Under the pieces are notes generated by a model. It had not been told where the DNA came from, ran no database searches, and worked only from the letters and a program-made list of their open reading frames with translations. From Nitrospira sp. (lineage in GTDB: Bacteria; Nitrospirota; Nitrospiria; Nitrospirales; Nitrospiraceae): DNA of 12,906 bases. Made by a program: the position numbers and the translations under genes. Positions 1-7,385 of this stretch are shown piece after piece; position 1 is the stretch's first letter, and each line of letters opens with the position of its first letter. The DNA lies in contig JAKDNQ010000047.1 of NCBI GenBank assembly GCA_030456405.1, positions 1-12,906 of the forward strand, written 5' to 3'.

Positions 1-11
1 GCGCTCTCTGC

Positions 12-32
12 CCCACCAACCAGACAGACCAG
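12..32. repeat. CCAGACARACC tract, left copy flanking fic1
   Basis: A 21-nt stretch with core CCAGACAGACC is repeated in direct orientation at 1254-1274 with one mismatch (core CCAGACAAACC). The two copies bracket the first fic gene about 1.24 kb apart. Such tracts resemble low-complexity repeats I associate with Nitrospira genomes; that link is from memory. Confidence 0.6.
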
Positions 33-86
33 CCCAACCGCCCTCAGGACTCCTCAATTCACTATTTCGCTTCCCCTGGTCCACGG

Positions 87-126
87 TTGACTCATAACTT
101 GACTCATACTTGACTAATCATTTACT
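87..126 (+). promoter_or_regulatory. Triple TTGACT direct repeat, possible fic1 promoter/operator
   Basis: TTGACT occurs at 87-92, 99-104 and 110-115, spaced 12 and 11 nt, the first two followed by CATA. The middle copy could be a -35 box, with TTTACT at 121-126 as a weak -10 (16-nt spacer). That would put the transcript start almost on the ATG at 136, so a leaderless mRNA is possible. The regular spacing of about one helical turn also suits a regulator binding site. Both readings are inference. Confidence 0.35.
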
Positions 127-128
127 CT

Positions 129-144
129 GTACGGCATGCCGTAC
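129..144. promoter_or_regulatory. 16-bp perfect palindrome over the fic1 start codon
   Basis: GTACGGCATGCCGTAC is a perfect 16-bp inverted repeat whose centre contains the fic1 ATG (136-138). It could be an operator for the winged-helix domain of the Fic protein, or an mRNA hairpin hiding the start. The palindrome is directly visible; the function is inferred. Confidence 0.45.
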
Positions 145-1140
145 CAGCCGCAGTTTACGGTCTCCGCCCGACTCGTCGGCGAACTTGAAATGATCGCCGT
201 GTTGCGGGAACGAATTCTTGCTGCAACCGTTCAGGTTTCCTGGATGCCCAGCCTCCAACGCGACGCACGAGTGCGGAACACCCACAGCTCAACGGCGATT
301 GAAGGCAATCCCTTGACGCTGGAGCAAGTTCGGCTCATTGAGGAGGGGCATGAACTGTCTGCCGAGCCACCTCGCGCACAACGGGAAGTTCTGAACTGTC
401 TCGCAGGGCTTCGGTATGTCGAGCGTCACGCCAATAAGAAGCGTATCACCCATCGGGAGATACTGACGCTTCACAAGTTGCTCGCCGCCGAAGTCATGGA
501 CCAAGGCAACGCAGGCCGGTATCGCGACATCCAGGTCTATGTGGGCCGGTATGCGCCGCCCGCGCCGCAGTTCGTGAGTGGACTCATGGCAGAACTTCTG
601 GAGTGGTGGAACGAGCATGCGCGGGAGTGGTCGCCGGTGATTTCCTCTGCCATTCTCCACTATCAATTCGAGGACATCCATCCGTTCGCAGACGGCAACG
701 GGCGCACGGGGCGAGCCCTGGCACTTTGGGAACTCTACCGCAGGGGATTCGATACGCACCATATCTTTTCAGTGGACGAAGTATACGAGGAGGATCGCCC
801 CGCCTATTATGCGGCATTGGCGAACGTGCGGAAACAGGGAAACGATCTCACGGAATGGCTCGAGTACTGTGCTCATGCCCTACGGGTGACCCTCGATCGA
901 GTCTGGACACGCATTCAGCATCTTGGAGCGAGCGCAGCGCCGAAGAAGGTGGTGCTGCGTCCACGGCAAGAACAGTTGCTGCGGCTTCTCAAGGACCGCC
1001 GGTCGATGACACCCAAAGAAATTCGCGAGAGTCTGCGGGTCTCCAAGCAGGGGGCCATGGATCTGTTGAATCCTCTCCTGGAGGCAGGGCTGGTCCAACG
1101 CAGCGGCACGAAGAAATCTGGCCGCTATATGCTGACCTGA
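136..1140 (+). CDS. Fic family protein (AMP-transferase) with N-terminal inhibitory motif and C-terminal winged helix
   Basis: This 334-residue protein should transfer AMP, or another nucleotide, from NTP to a hydroxyl of a target protein. The Fic catalytic motif HPFADGNGRTGR is complete at residues 182-193, with the catalytic His182 and the phosphate-binding GNGR. STAIEG at 52-57 fits the (S/T)xxxE(G/N) inhibitory motif, and its position before the core makes this a class II, self-inhibited Fic. Residues from about 275 to the end (PRQEQLLRLLKDRRSMTPKEIRE... LLEAGLVQRSG) look like a winged helix, common in the large chromosomal Fic family and suggestive of autoregulation. No Shine-Dalgarno is evident; the ATG lies inside a 16-bp palindrome. 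The gene stands alone between repeat tracts, upstream of hsdR. No truncation or missing catalytic residue is seen. Confidence 0.93.
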   Translation: MPYQPQFTVSARLVGELEMIAVLRERILAATVQVSWMPSLQRDARVRNTHSSTAIEGNPLTLEQVRLIEEGHELSAEPPRAQREVLNCLAGLRYVERHANKKRITHREILTLHKLLAAEVMDQGNAGRYRDIQVYVGRYAPPAPQFVSGLMAELLEWWNEHAREWSPVISSAILHYQFEDIHPFADGNGRTGRALALWELYRRGFDTHHIFSVDEVYEEDRPAYYAALANVRKQGNDLTEWLEYCAHALRVTLDRVWTRIQHLGASAAPKKVVLRPRQEQLLRLLKDRRSMTPKEIRESLRVSKQGAMDLLNPLLEAGLVQRSGTKKSGRYMLT

Positions 1141-1150
1141 AGTTCTGTTC

Positions 1151-1300
1151 ACCTGGTTCATTTGGTCTGTCTGGTTTCTCTGGTTGATCTGGTTAGTTTC
1201 GTCTAACCAAAAACCAGACAAACCTTCCCCGTCGTGCCCTTCTCGCCCTGTTTCCCACCAACCAGACAAACCAGAAAAACAAAACAAACCAGAGAAACCG
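1151..1300. repeat. CCAGAYAAACC low-complexity tracts with inverted copies
   Basis: The fic1-hsdR gap (1141-1361) is mostly repeats. The left part reads as CTGGTTTGTCTGG-like units (1151-1192). The right part carries the opposite orientation at 1214-1224 and 1262-1272 (both CCAGACAAACC). GGTTTCTCTGGTT at 1173-1185 is exactly complementary to 1287-1299. The stretch could fold into a long imperfect hairpin and may act as a terminator-like boundary between the two genes. No gene is seen here. Confidence 0.7.
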
Positions 1301-1361
1301 TCTCCCCCCCTCCTCGGAAGGCGGGGTGATTTCTATAAGGAAACCGGGTATTCTGCGGCCC

Positions 1362-4190
1362 ATGCCAACTCCCGAAGATCAAGCGCGCGAGCACATCGAT
1401 CAGACCTTGGAACAGGCCGGCTGGAAAGTTCAGGACTACAAGAACGCAAATCTCGGAGCAGGCAGGGGAGTGGTGCTTCGAAACTTTCCACTCCAAAGTG
1501 GGCATGGGTTTGCAGACTATCTCCTGTATTTGGATGGAAAAGCCGCTGGAGTTGTAGAGGCGAAGAAGGAAGGCTTTCCACTCATTGGAGTAGAAATCCA
1601 ATCAGTCAAATATAGTGAAGGTCTTTCCCCTCACTTGCCTGCACATGTTCGTCCGCTCCCATTTCTTTATCAAAGCACCGGCATCGAAACTCGATTTACC
1701 AATGGTCTCGACCCGGAACCCCGAAGTCGTCAAACATTTGCCTTCCACAAGCCCGACATGTTGGCCGAATGGTTGGATAATGCCGGCGTAAAGTCTCAGG
1801 CAAGCATCCGCAATGATCTTGCAGCCCTTAAGGGGGAGCCATACCGCATCTCAACACTCCGCGAGCGCTTCAAGCAGTTAAGCGATGCGCACCCTCTTGT
1901 CACCACCGGCCTCTGGCCCGCGCAAGTCACCGCCATTAACAATCTCGAAAAGTCGCTGGCTCAGGATCGTCCTCGTGCCCTGATCCAAATGGCCACCGGC
2001 AGCGGCAAGACCTTCACCGCCATCAACTTCATCTACCGGCTCATCAAGTTCGCAGGCGTGCGTCGCGTGCTCTTTCTGGTAGACCGCGGCAACCTCGGCG
2101 ACCAGACGCTCAAGGAATTCCAGCAATACGTCTCGCCCTACAACAACTTCAAGTTCACCGAAGAGTTCATCGTCCAGCGGTTGGCTGGCAATACCCTCGA
2201 TACCACCGCGCGGGTCTGCATCAGCACCATCCAGCGCATGTATTCCATGCTGAAGGGGCGGGAGCTGTCGGACGAGGACGAAGAAGCCTCCGTGTCCGGC
2301 CTCGAACGGCTCTTCAAACAACCAGAGCCCATTGACTACAACCCGGCCATTCCGATTGAAACCTTCGACATCATCGTCACCGACGAATGCCACCGGTCCA
2401 TCTACAACCTCTGGGCGCAGGTGCTGGAATACTTCGATGCGCACCTCATCGGCCTCACCGCCACGCCCAACAAGCAGACCTTCGGCTTCTTCAACCAGAA
2501 CCTGGTCATGGAATACTCCCACGAGCAGGCCGTGGCCGACGGCGTCAACGTCAACTACGACGTGTACCGCATCCGCACCGCCATCACTCAGGCGGGCTCA
2601 ATGGTCGATGCAGGGTACAGCGTGCAGGTGATGAATCGAGAGACGCGCGCAAAACGTTGGGAGACACTTGACGACGACTTCGCCTACGATCCCGACCAGC
2701 TCGACCGCGACGTGGTCGCCCCGGACCAGATCCGCACCATCGTCAAAGCTTTCAAAGAGAAGCTCTTCACCGACATCTTTCCCGGCCGTACCGGGGTGCC
2801 CAAGACCCTCATCTTCGCGAAGGACGACGCCCATGCGGAGAATATCGTCGAAATCCTCCGCGAGGAGTTCGGCAAGGGCAACGAATTCGCTCAGAAGATC
2901 ACCTATCGCACCACCGGGGTGAATCCCAAGGATCTCATCAAGACTTTTCGCAACAGTTACCATCCTCGCATCGCCGTCACCGTAGACATGATTGCCACCG
3001 GCACTGACATCAAGCCTGTCGAGATCGTCGTCTTCATGCGCGCGGTCAAATCCCGCACCTTCTTCGAGCAGATGAAGGGCCGTGGAGTCCGTGTCATCAA
3101 GCCGGACGATCTGAAGGCCGTCACGCCCGACGCCACGACCAAAGATCACTTCGTCATCGTGGATACCGTTGGAGTCTGCGAGCAGGATAAGACTGATGCG
3201 CGACCGATGGAGAAAAAGCCCAGCGTCGCATTTGACAAGCTGCTCCAAGCCGTGGCGCTTGGAAATACCGAAGAAGACGTGCTCACCAGCATCGCCGGAC
3301 GTCTGGCCCGCATGGAGCACCGCATCACGAAGGAAGATGAACAGGCCATCAGCAAAGCCAGCGGAGGCCTCACGCTCAAAGACCTGAGCCGCCGAATCGT
3401 CGAAGCGGTCAATCCGGATCGACAGGAAGAGCGAGCCAGGCAACAGTCCGGCACGGACAAGCCAAGTGAGCGGCAGATTCAGCAGTCGGCAGCCACGCTT
3501 TTGCAGGAAGCCGCCAAGCCATTCCAAGACCCGAAGCTCCGGGAACTCCTCATCGACATCAAGAAGAAGAACGAACTCACCATTGATCACGTCAGCCAGG
3601 ATCAAGTGATCGAAGCAGGCTTCAGTGCTGATGCCCTGGCGCGCGCCCGGACCATCGTGCAGTCATTCGAGCAGTTCATCACACAGCACAAAGACGAGAT
3701 CACCGCCCTGCAAGTTCTCTATAGCAAGCCCTACAAACAGAGGCTAAGGTTCGAGGACATCAAGGATCTGGCCAGCGCCATCGAAAAGCCGCCCTATCTC
3801 TGGAATGAATCCCAACTCTGGCAGGCCTACGCCGCGCTGGAGAAGTCGAAAGTCAAAGGCGCGACCGGCAAGCGCATCCTCACGGACCTTGTCTCCCTCG
3901 TCCGCTTCGCCACGCACCAGGACAACGAGTTGGTGCCGTTTCCCGAAAAGGTCAATGCCAACTTCAAGGCGTGGCTGACGGAGCAGGAGAAAAGAGGAAA
4001 GTTCACGGATGAGCAACGCCACTGGCTGGAGATGATCCGTGACCACGTCGCGGCGAATCTTGCGGTCGAGCCGGACGACTTCGAATACGCGCCCTTTGCG
4101 CAAGAAGGCGGATTGGGGAAGGTAAATCGGTTGTTTCCAGAGAACCTTCAGACCATAATGGAAACCTTGAATGTAGCCCTGGTGGCCTAA
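1362..4190 (+). CDS. hsdR: Type I restriction enzyme, R (helicase/endonuclease) subunit
   Basis: This 942-residue motor and nuclease subunit translocates DNA with ATP and cuts remotely when the HsdM/HsdS complex meets an unmethylated site. Residues 50-70 carry the PD-(D/E)xK nuclease core (Asp52, then VVEAKK with Glu66 and Lys68). Walker A ATGSGKT is at 211-217, DECH at 341-344, LTATP at 365-369, and motif VI QMKGRGVRV at 570-578. The C-terminal part looks like the EcoEI-type R_C domain. The length is normal and no frameshift is seen. I chose ATG 1362 because the family-like sequence TPEDQAREHIDQTLEQAGW follows it; GTG 1326, with GGAAG six bases upstream, would add 12 residues and is the better-spaced alternative. 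The first third is poorer in GC than the helicase region. hsdS and hsdM follow only after several inserted genes. Confidence 0.95.
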   Translation: MPTPEDQAREHIDQTLEQAGWKVQDYKNANLGAGRGVVLRNFPLQSGHGFADYLLYLDGKAAGVVEAKKEGFPLIGVEIQSVKYSEGLSPHLPAHVRPLPFLYQSTGIETRFTNGLDPEPRSRQTFAFHKPDMLAEWLDNAGVKSQASIRNDLAALKGEPYRISTLRERFKQLSDAHPLVTTGLWPAQVTAINNLEKSLAQDRPRALIQMATGSGKTFTAINFIYRLIKFAGVRRVLFLVDRGNLGDQTLKEFQQYVSPYNNFKFTEEFIVQRLAGNTLDTTARVCISTIQRMYSMLKGRELSDEDEEASVSGLERLFKQPEPIDYNPAIPIETFDIIVTDECHRSIYNLWAQVLEYFDAHLIGLTATPNKQTFGFFNQNLVMEYSHEQAVADGVNVNYDVYRIRTAITQAGSMVDAGYSVQVMNRETRAKRWETLDDDFAYDPDQLDRDVVAPDQIRTIVKAFKEKLFTDIFPGRTGVPKTLIFAKDDAHAENIVEILREEFGKGNEFAQKITYRTTGVNPKDLIKTFRNSYHPRIAVTVDMIATGTDIKPVEIVVFMRAVKSRTFFEQMKGRGVRVIKPDDLKAVTPDATTKDHFVIVDTVGVCEQDKTDARPMEKKPSVAFDKLLQAVALGNTEEDVLTSIAGRLARMEHRITKEDEQAISKASGGLTLKDLSRRIVEAVNPDRQEERARQQSGTDKPSERQIQQSAATLLQEAAKPFQDPKLRELLIDIKKKNELTIDHVSQDQVIEAGFSADALARARTIVQSFEQFITQHKDEITALQVLYSKPYKQRLRFEDIKDLASAIEKPPYLWNESQLWQAYAALEKSKVKGATGKRILTDLVSLVRFATHQDNELVPFPEKVNANFKAWLTEQEKRGKFTDEQRHWLEMIRDHVAANLAVEPDDFEYAPFAQEGGLGKVNRLFPENLQTIMETLNVALVA

Positions 4191-4203
4191 AAGGAGGTTC
4201 GTC

Positions 4204-4434
4204 ATGACGCAAAAGTCACAAGTTTTGTTGGAAGAGGCTCTGAAACTCACCTCCTATGAGCGTGCAGAAGTGGCAGAGCAGTTAATTGCCAGCTTGGATG
4301 AGGTTCCGGATACCGGCGTGGAGCAGGCCTGGCAAGAAGAAATTCAGAAGCGCTTACAGCAAATTGAGCGTGGCGAGGTTGAGCTGATTGACTCCGATAC
4401 GGTGATGGCCGAACTTCGGAAGAAGCACGCCTGA
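4204..4434 (+). CDS. Addiction-module antitoxin, CHP02574 / Unstab_antitox family
   Basis: This 76-residue acidic, helical protein matches the small antitoxins (PF09720-like) that neutralise RelE/ParE toxins: an N-terminal LLEEALKLTSYERAEVAEQLIASLDE, a central WQEEIQKRLQQIERGEVELIDSD, and a short end in MAELRKKHA. The start is firm, with AAGGAGG seven bases before the ATG and 13 bases after the hsdR stop. The partner toxin normally overlaps the antitoxin stop; here only a 15-codon stub is left (4431-4478), so this appears to be an orphan antitoxin. Its spacing behind hsdR suggests it is transcribed with hsdR. Family assignment is confident; any present function is unknown. Confidence 0.85.
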   Translation: MTQKSQVLLEEALKLTSYERAEVAEQLIASLDEVPDTGVEQAWQEEIQKRLQQIERGEVELIDSDTVMAELRKKHA

Positions 4435-4478
4435 AGCGAGTCCGGTGGCATCGGGAAGCTCGATTCGAGGTTGGCTGA
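4431..4478 (+). pseudogene. Remnant of a RelE/ParE-family toxin N-terminus
   Basis: Read from CTG 4431, overlapping the antitoxin TGA at 4432-4434, the DNA gives (L)KRVRWHREARFEVG and then a stop at 4476-4478. This is the typical opening of RelE/ParE toxins partnered with CHP02574 antitoxins, which usually start with ATG in exactly this overlap. Nothing toxin-like continues downstream, in frame or shifted. The break lies about 35 nt before the left repeat of the GIY-YIG unit, which may have caused the deletion. The identification rests on 15 residues plus position. Confidence 0.6.
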
Positions 4479-4512
4479 TTAACATGACCATGCTGTCATC
4501 TCGACTGTCCCA

Positions 4513-4542
4513 TTTGTCATTTCGAGCAAAGCGAGAAATCTT
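4513..4542 (+). repeat. Left inverted repeat of the GIY-YIG unit
   Basis: The core reads CATTTCGAGCAAAGCGAGAA and is itself an imperfect palindrome (TTTCGAGC / GCGAGAAA around AAA), so each end could form a small hairpin. It pairs with the right copy in the outer 13 and inner 10 positions. Confidence 0.65.
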
Positions 4543-4562
4543 CCCGCGGGAATCATTCAGTG

Positions 4563-4940
4563 ATGCGAGAGCACCAGTACTTCGTCTACCTCCTCACCAA
4601 CTGGAACAACAGAGTCATGTATGTTGGCATGACGAGCGACCTCGTGCGACGACTCTATGAGCACAGAACCGGAGCCGTAAAGGGATTCACCGAGAAGTAT
4701 AATGTGCACAAGCTTGTCTACTTCGAGGAAACCGGCGATGTTCACGCTGCGATTGCCCGCGAGAAGGAAATCAAAAAATGGCGGCGTGAAAAGAAGAACG
4801 CGTTGGTTATCCAGGCCAACCCACAATGGCGCGATTTAGGCAATGACCTCGGCCTGCATGCCAGTCCCACCGTTAATCCGACTCGGACACAAGATTTCTC
4901 CCAAGTTCCCTCGCTTCGTTCGGGACATGGATCGAAATGA
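4563..4940 (+). CDS. GIY-YIG nuclease family protein (UPF0213/YhbQ-like)
   Basis: This 125-residue single-domain GIY-YIG nuclease has Y9 (FVYLL), MYVGM with Y20 and G22, the LVRRLYEH segment with the catalytic arginine around 29-30, and AIAREKEIKKW (64-73) with the metal-binding glutamate. The family hydrolyses phosphodiester bonds; stand-alone members have unclear roles. The normal domain ends near NPQWRDL (about residue 88). The remaining residues are read through linker DNA and into the right inverted repeat, so the tail is probably not conserved. ATG 4563 follows a possible GTG at 4560; no strong Shine-Dalgarno is seen. Its repeats suggest it travels as a small unit, perhaps nicking its own ends, but that is conjecture. 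Confidence 0.85.
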   Translation: MREHQYFVYLLTNWNNRVMYVGMTSDLVRRLYEHRTGAVKGFTEKYNVHKLVYFEETGDVHAAIAREKEIKKWRREKKNALVIQANPQWRDLGNDLGLHASPTVNPTRTQDFSQVPSLRSGHGSK

Positions 4941-4944
4941 CAAA
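4891..4944 (-). repeat. Right inverted repeat of the GIY-YIG unit
   Basis: AAGATTTCTC (4891-4900) and TCGAAATGACAAA (4932-4944) match the left repeat in inverse orientation. The 31 nt between them include CGCTTCGTTCG, a variant of the left spacer. The copy is thus longer than the left one and overlaps the 3' end of the nuclease ORF. Confidence 0.6.
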
Positions 4945-4979
4945 GCAGGACGGATCGTCACGCGAACCATGAGATTGAC

Positions 4980-5099
4980 CAAGACGATTTCGGCCTGGCG
5001 ACGTTTAATCGAGAAGGTGGACTCGGGAAAGTGCATCAGCCGTTTGTGAATGAGCTGAGCAAGATGATTGAAGACCTAAATGGGGCCTTAGTCGCGTGA
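4980..5099 (+). pseudogene. C-terminal remnant of a second hsdR
   Basis: In the frame ending at TGA 5097-5099 the DNA encodes DDFGLATFNREGGLGKVHQP and on to EDLNGALVA. The end of the intact HsdR reads DDFEYAPFAQEGGLGKVNRL to METLNVALVA. By eye 21 of 38 residues agree, including GGLGKV and the final ALVA, while the nucleotides are well diverged. It is therefore the tail of a different type I R gene, not a recent copy. Upstream, in frame, recognisable homology stops by about 4980, and a stop lies at 4938. Its stop overlaps the hsdS start (GTGA), which shows that it came with hsdS from a locus ordered hsdR-hsdS. Confidence 0.8.
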
Positions 5100-6445
5100 G
5101 CAAGTTAGTTACGAGCAAAAGCATTCCCGCCTCTTGGAATTTCGTTCCGCTAAAGGATCTTGGCGATTGGTCTGGTGGGGGGACACCATCAAAGGCCAAA
5201 CTCCAATATTGGCAAGAAGGAACAATTCCGTGGGTTTCGCCGAAGGACATGAAGGCTGAGCGGATTGCGGACAGTGAGGACCACATCACAAAGGAAGCTG
5301 TTTCTCACTCGACGGCATCCATGATCAATGCCGGCTCAGTATTAATTGTTACTCGAAGCGGCATATTACGTCATACATTGCCCGTGGCCGTCAATTCAGT
5401 GCCGGTGACCGTCAACCAAGACCTCAAAGCTCTCACTCCGCGAAACGGTATCATAGCCGAATATGTGGCTTGGGCACTGCGAGCTTTCAGTCGTGACATT
5501 CTCCATACTTGCTCAAAGCAAGGGACAACGGTTAACAGCGTCGAGACATCTAAGCTGCTCGGCTTTGAAATACCTGTTGCACCAAGGAGCCAACAGGCCA
5601 AGATCGTCGCGGAGATCGAAAAGCAATTCTCCCGCCTCGACGAAGCCGTCGCAAACCTCAAGCGCGTCAAGGCAAACCTCAAACGCTACAAAGCTTCCGT
5701 CCTCAAAGCCGCCGTTGAAGGGAAGCTCGCGCCGATCGCGGGGCCTTGGAAACAAGTCGCCCTTGGTGATGTCACGACTTCCATCAGAAACGGCTACTCG
5801 AAGAAGCCCAATGCGGAGCAGGGGACACGTATTTTTCGGATTAGCGCGGTTCGCCCAATGAAACTGGATGGGAACGATGTTCGCTATTTGTCCGGCACTC
5901 CAGCCGACTATGAGCCGTTCCTCATTGAGCCAGGCGACGTATTGTTCACGCGTTACAACGGAAATCGGGACTATGTTGGCGTGTGCGCACGAGTGCCGGT
6001 AAACCTGCCTCCCACAGTTTACCCAGACAAGCTGATACGAGTGCGTGTCCCCCGCTTGATGATGCTTCCTGAGTTCTTGGTAATCCTCGCCTCGACTGGC
6101 CACGCGCGAGAATATATTGAGTCGAAGATTCGGACCACGGCTGGACAATCTGGGATCTCAGGCGGTGATCTCAAAGCGTTACCGCTCGATATCCCTCGGG
6201 TGGAAGAGCAACTGCAGATCGTCGCCGAAGTCGAGCGCCGCCTGTCCGTTATCGACGAACTCGAAGCCACCGTCGCAGCCAATCTCACCCGCGCCGACCG
6301 CCTGCGACAGTCAGTCCTGAGCCAGGCTTTCTCTGGCCGGTTGCTCGGGCAAGATACAAAGCATGTTCCAGACGGCCTTCCAAGATTCTCTATAGCCGCT
6401 GAAAGCCAAGCGAGGTATGGAAGAGACGAACGTGCGAGGCGGTAA
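5096..6445 (+). CDS. hsdS: Type I restriction-modification specificity subunit
   Basis: This 449-residue subunit recognises the bipartite DNA target and anchors two HsdM and two HsdR subunits. It has the standard duplicated plan. TRD1 (about 12-165) opens with WNFVPLKDLGDWSGGGTPS and contains IPWVSPKDM. The first conserved helix begins at Q167 (QAKIVAEIEKQFSRLDEAV) and runs to about 212. TRD2 starts at WKQVALGDVTTS. The second helix begins at Q372 (QLQIVAEVERRLSVIDELEA) and ends at FSGRLL. Both TRDs are complete, so an asymmetric target is expected; the sequence recognised cannot be read from this. The start is GTG 5096, overlapping the stop of the hsdR remnant, which implies translational coupling in the donor. 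The last 30 residues after FSGRLL are not typical of the family. Confidence 0.94.
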   Translation: MSKLVTSKSIPASWNFVPLKDLGDWSGGGTPSKAKLQYWQEGTIPWVSPKDMKAERIADSEDHITKEAVSHSTASMINAGSVLIVTRSGILRHTLPVAVNSVPVTVNQDLKALTPRNGIIAEYVAWALRAFSRDILHTCSKQGTTVNSVETSKLLGFEIPVAPRSQQAKIVAEIEKQFSRLDEAVANLKRVKANLKRYKASVLKAAVEGKLAPIAGPWKQVALGDVTTSIRNGYSKKPNAEQGTRIFRISAVRPMKLDGNDVRYLSGTPADYEPFLIEPGDVLFTRYNGNRDYVGVCARVPVNLPPTVYPDKLIRVRVPRLMMLPEFLVILASTGHAREYIESKIRTTAGQSGISGGDLKALPLDIPRVEEQLQIVAEVERRLSVIDELEATVAANLTRADRLRQSVLSQAFSGRLLGQDTKHVPDGLPRFSIAAESQARYGRDERARR

Positions 6446-6485
6446 GCGACGATGCCTACCTTTTGAGCCTTCTTAAGACACCTTT

Positions 6486-7385
6486 ATGCCGTCTACTCGA
6501 TTTTATCTTGCCCGCGTTATCAAATTTGGCACTCTTACTAGTGAGGGAGTCATTAGAGCCATTCGCGAATCGGCATCGGTCCAAATAAGGGGTGTTCGAT
6601 ACACGTTTACTGATTTTCAATCTTTTGGACCGAATGAGCGACCCAAAGGTGTTTACGCTCGCCTCGCCAAGTATCGCCAGGAGGGTACTGTTGAAGTTGT
6701 TAGGCAGGATGTCCACGCTGTAGGGCAAGAAGCGGTAGAGAATCTAATAGAAGCGTCAAGCCCATTTGTCTATCTCCCAGAATTCAGTGGAATAGCGTAC
6801 AAGCATGTCTGGAACATTCTCGAAAGAGATCAGTTCGCTCGAGCATTTTGTCAATTGGTTGAAGCAAGCGAGCATAATTTCTTTGGCCGATGTGAAATTG
6901 AACCTGTCACAGATTTGCGAACTTTCGTCACGCGGCTCACTAGACTCGAAAAAATTATTGTACTTCAAGCAACGGTCAAACCACCAAATCCATTGTTTGG
7001 ACCCTGCTGGGAGTCTTTGAAAGAGTATCTGAAGACTCGGCGCCTGGAAGAGGTTTCTATAAAAGAGGAATCTTCCGCCGGGATATCAACGAAGGTGGCT
7101 GAGATTGCGGCCAGAATGTCTAGCGGCGCAACGAGCGCTATGGAACTACATGACATGATGGAGCCACTCCTAGGCGGTGTTGGTGATGCAGCCCTCCTTA
7201 TGGCTGCTGACGGCTATGGAAACGGGAAAGTTGTAGGGATTGAGGAGGCGCGAACAGTCACAATAAGGACTAGCGAAAACCAAAAAAGTTTTGCTTTCGA
7301 TCGAGACCCAACTCCTGATGAACTCTTTAGTACAGCCTATGAGCAGTTTGGGAAGATTAACGACGAGCGATATCTGGATCATTGA
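6486..7385 (+). CDS. Protein of unknown function, possible defence component (orfA)
   Basis: I do not recognise this 299-residue soluble protein. It has no signal peptide or membrane segment. The N-terminal 130 residues look like a mixed alpha/beta domain (FYLARVIKFGTL, IRGVRYTFTDFQ, GTVEVVRQDV, PFVYLPEFSGIAYKHVWNIL). The middle carries FFGRCEIEPVTDLRTFVTRL followed by IIVLQATVKPPNPLFG. The C-terminal part has a helical region with many Ala and Met residues, then GYGNGKVVG and a beta-rich end (TVTIRTSENQKSFAFD). The general layout reminds me of uncharacterised abortive-infection-type proteins such as DUF4747, but I cannot confirm this. It lies 40 nt after hsdS and overlaps the next gene by one base, so it should share that operon. 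GC counted on sample lines is about 42-53%, below the helicase part of hsdR, which suggests separate ancestry. Confidence 0.75.
   Translation: MPSTRFYLARVIKFGTLTSEGVIRAIRESASVQIRGVRYTFTDFQSFGPNERPKGVYARLAKYRQEGTVEVVRQDVHAVGQEAVENLIEASSPFVYLPEFSGIAYKHVWNILERDQFARAFCQLVEASEHNFFGRCEIEPVTDLRTFVTRLTRLEKIIVLQATVKPPNPLFGPCWESLKEYLKTRRLEEVSIKEESSAGISTKVAEIAARMSSGATSAMELHDMMEPLLGGVGDAALLMAADGYGNGKVVGIEEARTVTIRTSENQKSFAFDRDPTPDELFSTAYEQFGKINDERYLDH

Larger units (their letters stand above)
4513..4944 (+). mobile_element. Candidate mobile unit: GIY-YIG gene between imperfect inverted repeats
   Basis: The outer 13 nt TTTGTCATTTCGA (4513-4525) are exactly complementary to 4932-4944, and the inner 10 nt GAGAAATCTT (4533-4542) to 4891-4900. 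The right copy has extra sequence between its two blocks. The 432-nt unit contains only the GIY-YIG ORF, whose stop codon lies inside the right repeat. The unit sits between a broken toxin gene and an hsdR tail remnant. The repeats are seen directly; mobility is inferred. Confidence 0.5.

Noticed and set aside
603..1187. Plus-strand ORF of 194 residues overlapping fic1
   Set aside because: It is the shifted frame of fic1. The fic1 frame holds the intact catalytic motif and winged helix.
2598..3605. Long minus-strand ORF (335 residues) inside hsdR
   Set aside because: It is the antisense shadow of GC-biased hsdR codons. The plus strand carries all helicase motifs through this stretch, and the minus product shows no recognisable domain.
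5096..6445. Phase-variable or invertible hsdS (shufflon)
   Set aside because: There is only one hsdS in the window, and I see no inverted repeats at the TRD borders or partial hsdS copies.
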